From positions 372,001 to 436,000 of the forward strand of contig NC_015730.1 of NCBI RefSeq assembly GCF_000154785.2: a stretch of DNA of 64,000 bases. The letters are read 5' to 3'. A program made the translations under genes and the position numbers. The DNA comes from Roseobacter litoralis Och 149 (GTDB lineage: Bacteria; Pseudomonadota; Alphaproteobacteria; Rhodobacterales; Rhodobacteraceae). This document shows positions 61,803 to 64,000 of the stretch, piece by piece; positions within the stretch are counted from its first letter, which is position 1, and each line of letters begins with the position of its first letter. The notes under the pieces are model-generated. The model was not told the origin of the DNA and did not search any database. It saw nothing but the letters and a program-made list of their open reading frames with translations.

Positions 61803-62491
61803 CCGTGAAACTGGGTGTCCCGTCCAAAGGGCGGTTGATGGAAAAGACCTTTGACTGGTTCGGCCAGCATGGCGTTACCCTGTCGCGCGCCGGGTCGGAT
61901 CGCGAATATGCCGGGGCGGTGGATGGTATCGAGGGCGTGGCGTTGATCCTGTTGTCCGCAGGCGAAATGCCGCGTGAACTGGCGGCTGGTCGGATACATT
62001 TTGGCGTCACGGGCACGGATCTGGTGCAGGAGAAACTGCCGCTCTGGGATCAGATGGTCGAGCCTGTGCAGGAGCTTGGCTTTGGGTTTGCGGACCTTGT
62101 GCTTGCGGTGCCAAAGGCCTGGGTGGATGTGGATACGCTGGATGATCTGGATGCGGTTGCCACGGCGTTTCGGCAAGCCCACGGGATGCGTCTGCGGATC
62201 GCGACGAAATACCATAGGCTTGTGCGCGAGTATTTACGTCAGGGCGGCGTTGCGGATTATTCACTTGTTGACAGTCAGGGCGCGACCGAAGGCACGGTGG
62301 CCAATGAAACGGCCGAAGCGATTGCAGATATTACCTCAAGCGGAGAGACCTTGCGCGCCAACCACCTCAAGATACTCTGCGACGGTCCCGTATTGCGGTC
62401 GCAGGCGACGCTGTGGCGCAGCAGGGCCGCCGCATTGGACAAAGCCGACCGGCAGATTGCCGAGCAACTGATTGCGCAGATCGGCGGTTAG
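61799..62491 (+). CDS. hisG: ATP phosphoribosyltransferase catalytic subunit (short form)
   Basis: A 230-residue HisG of the short class that lacks the C-terminal regulatory domain, which fits the adjacent hisZ. Motifs 'LGVPSKGRLMEKTFDWF', 'FGVTGTDLVQEKL' and 'SLVDSQGATEGTVANETAEA' are visible. It starts histidine synthesis by joining ATP and PRPP. It converges with the DUF1489 gene, 7 bp between stops. Confidence 0.95.
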   Translation: MTVKLGVPSKGRLMEKTFDWFGQHGVTLSRAGSDREYAGAVDGIEGVALILLSAGEMPRELAAGRIHFGVTGTDLVQEKLPLWDQMVEPVQELGFGFADLVLAVPKAWVDVDTLDDLDAVATAFRQAHGMRLRIATKYHRLVREYLRQGGVADYSLVDSQGATEGTVANETAEAIADITSSGETLRANHLKILCDGPVLRSQATLWRSRAAALDKADRQIAEQLIAQIGG

Positions 62492-62498
62492 AGGCGGG

Positions 62499-62948
62499 CT
62501 ATAATACGCCGATCTCAGCCAATGCACGATTGAGTTCAACCGGTAATGGTTCTTCTGAGGCACGCCCCTTGGGCAGGTCCGGTGGCGCGTCAGAAACCGG
62601 CAGATACCGCCAGCCTTGAAACGGTCGCTTCAGACTCGTCTGCGTGCGGATAATCTGGGGATCAAGCACGATGGCGCAACGTCTTATCCCATCCTGACTG
62701 ATGTACTCATCCAAGCGCATTACCGTCTGGCGGCACTGAATGACGCCTTTGATCACCCAGTAAATCGAGCCGCCGTTCAGGATTTCCACTTCGCGTTTGG
62801 GCCACATGCGGGTGACATGGCGCGGCAAGCCGTCCGGCGTCTGCGCGCGTTTCGTCGCTTGCCAAGCCGCAAGGTCGTCTACTGTCTCTGTTCCCACGGA
62901 GAGTTTGATAAGATGCGTGCGTTTGGTGCTTTGATTCTTTGTATCCAT
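62499..62948 (-). CDS. DUF1489 family protein
   Basis: A 149-residue protein beginning 'MDTKNQSTKRTHLIKLSVGT' and containing 'TRMWPKREVEILNGGSIYWV' and 'IQCRQTVMRLDEY', the conserved alphaproteobacterial DUF1489 pattern. ATG 62948 is chosen by family length; ATG 62975 is an alternative. It is divergent from nrdJ, 92 bp apart. The function is unknown. Confidence 0.82.
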   Translation of the reverse strand: MDTKNQSTKRTHLIKLSVGTETVDDLAAWQATKRAQTPDGLPRHVTRMWPKREVEILNGGSIYWVIKGVIQCRQTVMRLDEYISQDGIRRCAIVLDPQIIRTQTSLKRPFQGWRYLPVSDAPPDLPKGRASEEPLPVELNRALAEIGVL

Positions 62949-62994
62949 GGCGTATATAGTAGCTTCGGAATTCATACCCTCAAGAGATAGTATT

Positions 62995-63018
62995 TTTTCC
63001 ACAGCCGTCTGTGGATAA
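62995..63018. promoter_or_regulatory. inverted repeat of two DnaA-box-like sequences upstream of nrdJ
   Basis: TTTTCCACA (62995-63003) faces TGTGGATAA (63010-63018), the exact complement of the DnaA box TTATCCACA. The core TCCACAG-CCGT-CTGTGGA is a perfect 7-bp palindrome, 22 bp before the nrdJ GTG. DnaA control of ribonucleotide reductase genes is known in other bacteria; here it is inference. Confidence 0.45.
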
Positions 63019-63040
63019 CTAAGATCAGGAGACCCCACCA

Positions 63041-64000
63041 GTGTCAGCCTTTACCACCCCAATTGCCGAACAAATCTGGGATATGAAGTACCGCTTCAAG
63101 GAAGCGGACGGCGCGCCCATTGATGTCACGGTGGAGGACACATGGCGGCGCATCGCGCGCGATCTGGCGCGGGTGGAAAAGACACCTGACATTTGGGAAG
63201 AGCAATTCTATTCCGCGCTCAAAGATTTTAAGTATCTGCCTGCGGGTCGGATCACGGCTGGGGCGGGCACAGCGCGGTCGGTGACGCTGTTCAATTGCTT
63301 TGTGATGGGGACGGTTCCCGACAGCATGGGTGGAATTTTTGACATGCTGAAAGAGGCCGCCTTGACCATGCAGCAGGGCGGCGGGATCGGCTATGATTTC
63401 TCGACGATCCGTCCCAAGGGTGCAGACGTAAAAGGCGTGGCGGCGGATGCGTCGGGCCCCTTGTCGTTCATGGATGTCTGGGATGCGATGTGTCGCACGA
63501 TCATGTCGGCAGGGTCGCGCCGAGGAGCAATGATGGCCACCATGCGTTGCGATCACCCGGATGTGGAGGATTTCATCGCCGCCAAATCGGACCCCGCGCG
63601 GCTGCGCATGTTCAACATGTCCGTGCTGGTGACTGATCCCTTCATGGAGGCGGTCAAGGCGGATGGCCCGTGGGACCTTGTGTTTGACGGTCAGGTCTAC
63701 CGCACTTTGCAGGCGCGTGATCTGTGGAACCGCATCATGCAGGCGACCTACGATTATGCCGAACCCGGTGTGATTTTCATTGACCGGATCAATCAGGCCA
63801 ACAACCTGAATTACTGCGAAACCATTGCCGCGACGAACCCGTGTGGCGAACAGCCCCTGCCGCCCTATGGCGCGTGTTTGTTGGGTTCCATCAATATGGC
63901 TCGGCTGGTCAGCGCGCCTTTTGAAGAGGCGGCAAAACTGGATGAGGTCGCGCTGAATGATCTGGTGGCGACCGCTGTGCGCATGATGGACAACGTGGTG
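63041..64000 (+). CDS. nrdJ: adenosylcobalamin-dependent ribonucleotide reductase, N-terminal part (runs off the window)
   Basis: The first 320 residues of a class II ribonucleotide reductase: 'IWDMKYRFKEADGAPIDVTV' near the N-terminus, 'LFNCFVMGTVPDSMGGIF' with the redox Cys86, 'TMQQGGGIGYDFSTIRPKGA' and the active-site loop 'ATNPCGEQPLPPYG' (Cys268, Glu270). The gene continues past base 64000. GTG 63041 follows AGGAGA by 10-11 bases. It makes deoxynucleotides using B12, with or without oxygen. Confidence 0.95.
   Translation, partial: MSAFTTPIAEQIWDMKYRFKEADGAPIDVTVEDTWRRIARDLARVEKTPDIWEEQFYSALKDFKYLPAGRITAGAGTARSVTLFNCFVMGTVPDSMGGIFDMLKEAALTMQQGGGIGYDFSTIRPKGADVKGVAADASGPLSFMDVWDAMCRTIMSAGSRRGAMMATMRCDHPDVEDFIAAKSDPARLRMFNMSVLVTDPFMEAVKADGPWDLVFDGQVYRTLQARDLWNRIMQATYDYAEPGVIFIDRINQANNLNYCETIAATNPCGEQPLPPYGACLLGSINMARLVSAPFEEAAKLDEVALNDLVATAVRMMDNVV

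Noticed and set aside
1..64000. CRISPR arrays, tRNA or rRNA genes
   Set aside because: No regularly spaced repeats and no cloverleaf- or rRNA-like sequence were seen in the gaps, which are nearly all under 300 bp.

Overview
The window reads as chromosomal DNA of a marine alphaproteobacterium of the Rhodobacteraceae (Roseobacter group). This is inferred from gene content: two tripartite TRAP systems, a VPLPA-type C-terminal sorting signal, the uvrC-pgsA-moaD-moaE block, short HisG with HisZ, a DUF1489 protein beside a B12-dependent ribonucleotide reductase, and overall high GC with frequent ATGA overlaps. I saw no rRNA, tRNA or CRISPR.

Layout. 1-9.3 kb: end of an M56 peptidase gene; a dimethylglycine/sarcosine dehydrogenase-like gene with an aminotransferase; a divergent RpiR regulator with a palindromic operator; and a TAXI-type TRAP transporter. 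9.3-12.3 kb: the TRAP-linked universal stress protein (USP) gene is split by a ~2.6 kb element with a large serine recombinase. Excision would restore the frame. 12.5-16.8 kb: a K+ channel-like protein, a CIA30 protein and a circularly permuted ATP-grasp / alpha-E / transglutaminase operon that lacks the Anbu peptidase often found with it. 17-26.2 kb: an iclR-dctMQP TRAP locus, a divergent GMC oxidoreductase, and a 1073-residue fusion of a reductive dehalogenase-like B12/Fe-S module to a flavin/[2Fe-2S] reductase. 26.2-34 kb: a DUF1045 protein, quinone oxidoreductase-like, YigZ-like, DMT transporter, ABC-2 exporter, S49 peptidase, Ca2+/Na+ antiporter and SDR genes. 34.3-44.2 kb: uvrC, pgsA, moaD, moaE, a USP, an OmpA protein, ubiA, rsmE and gshA. 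44.2-55 kb: a VPLPA-CTERM protein, a USP with an FNR-like box, and a seven-gene minus-strand operon, xdhA-xdhB-xdhC plus a BMP-type nucleoside/purine ABC importer. 55.2-64 kb: dnaE, slyX, hisS-hisZ-hisG, a DUF1489 gene and the start of nrdJ.

How it works together. Much of the window is uptake coupled to catabolism: N-methylated glycine compounds, an unknown TRAP substrate beside an oxidoreductase and dehalogenase, and purines beside xanthine dehydrogenase. The rest is core housekeeping. The most notable points are the self-sufficient dehalogenase-like fusion, the element that splits the USP gene and carries a Shine-Dalgarno/ATG at its right end that would start its own first gene only when circular, and a low-GC mosaic block inside hisS.
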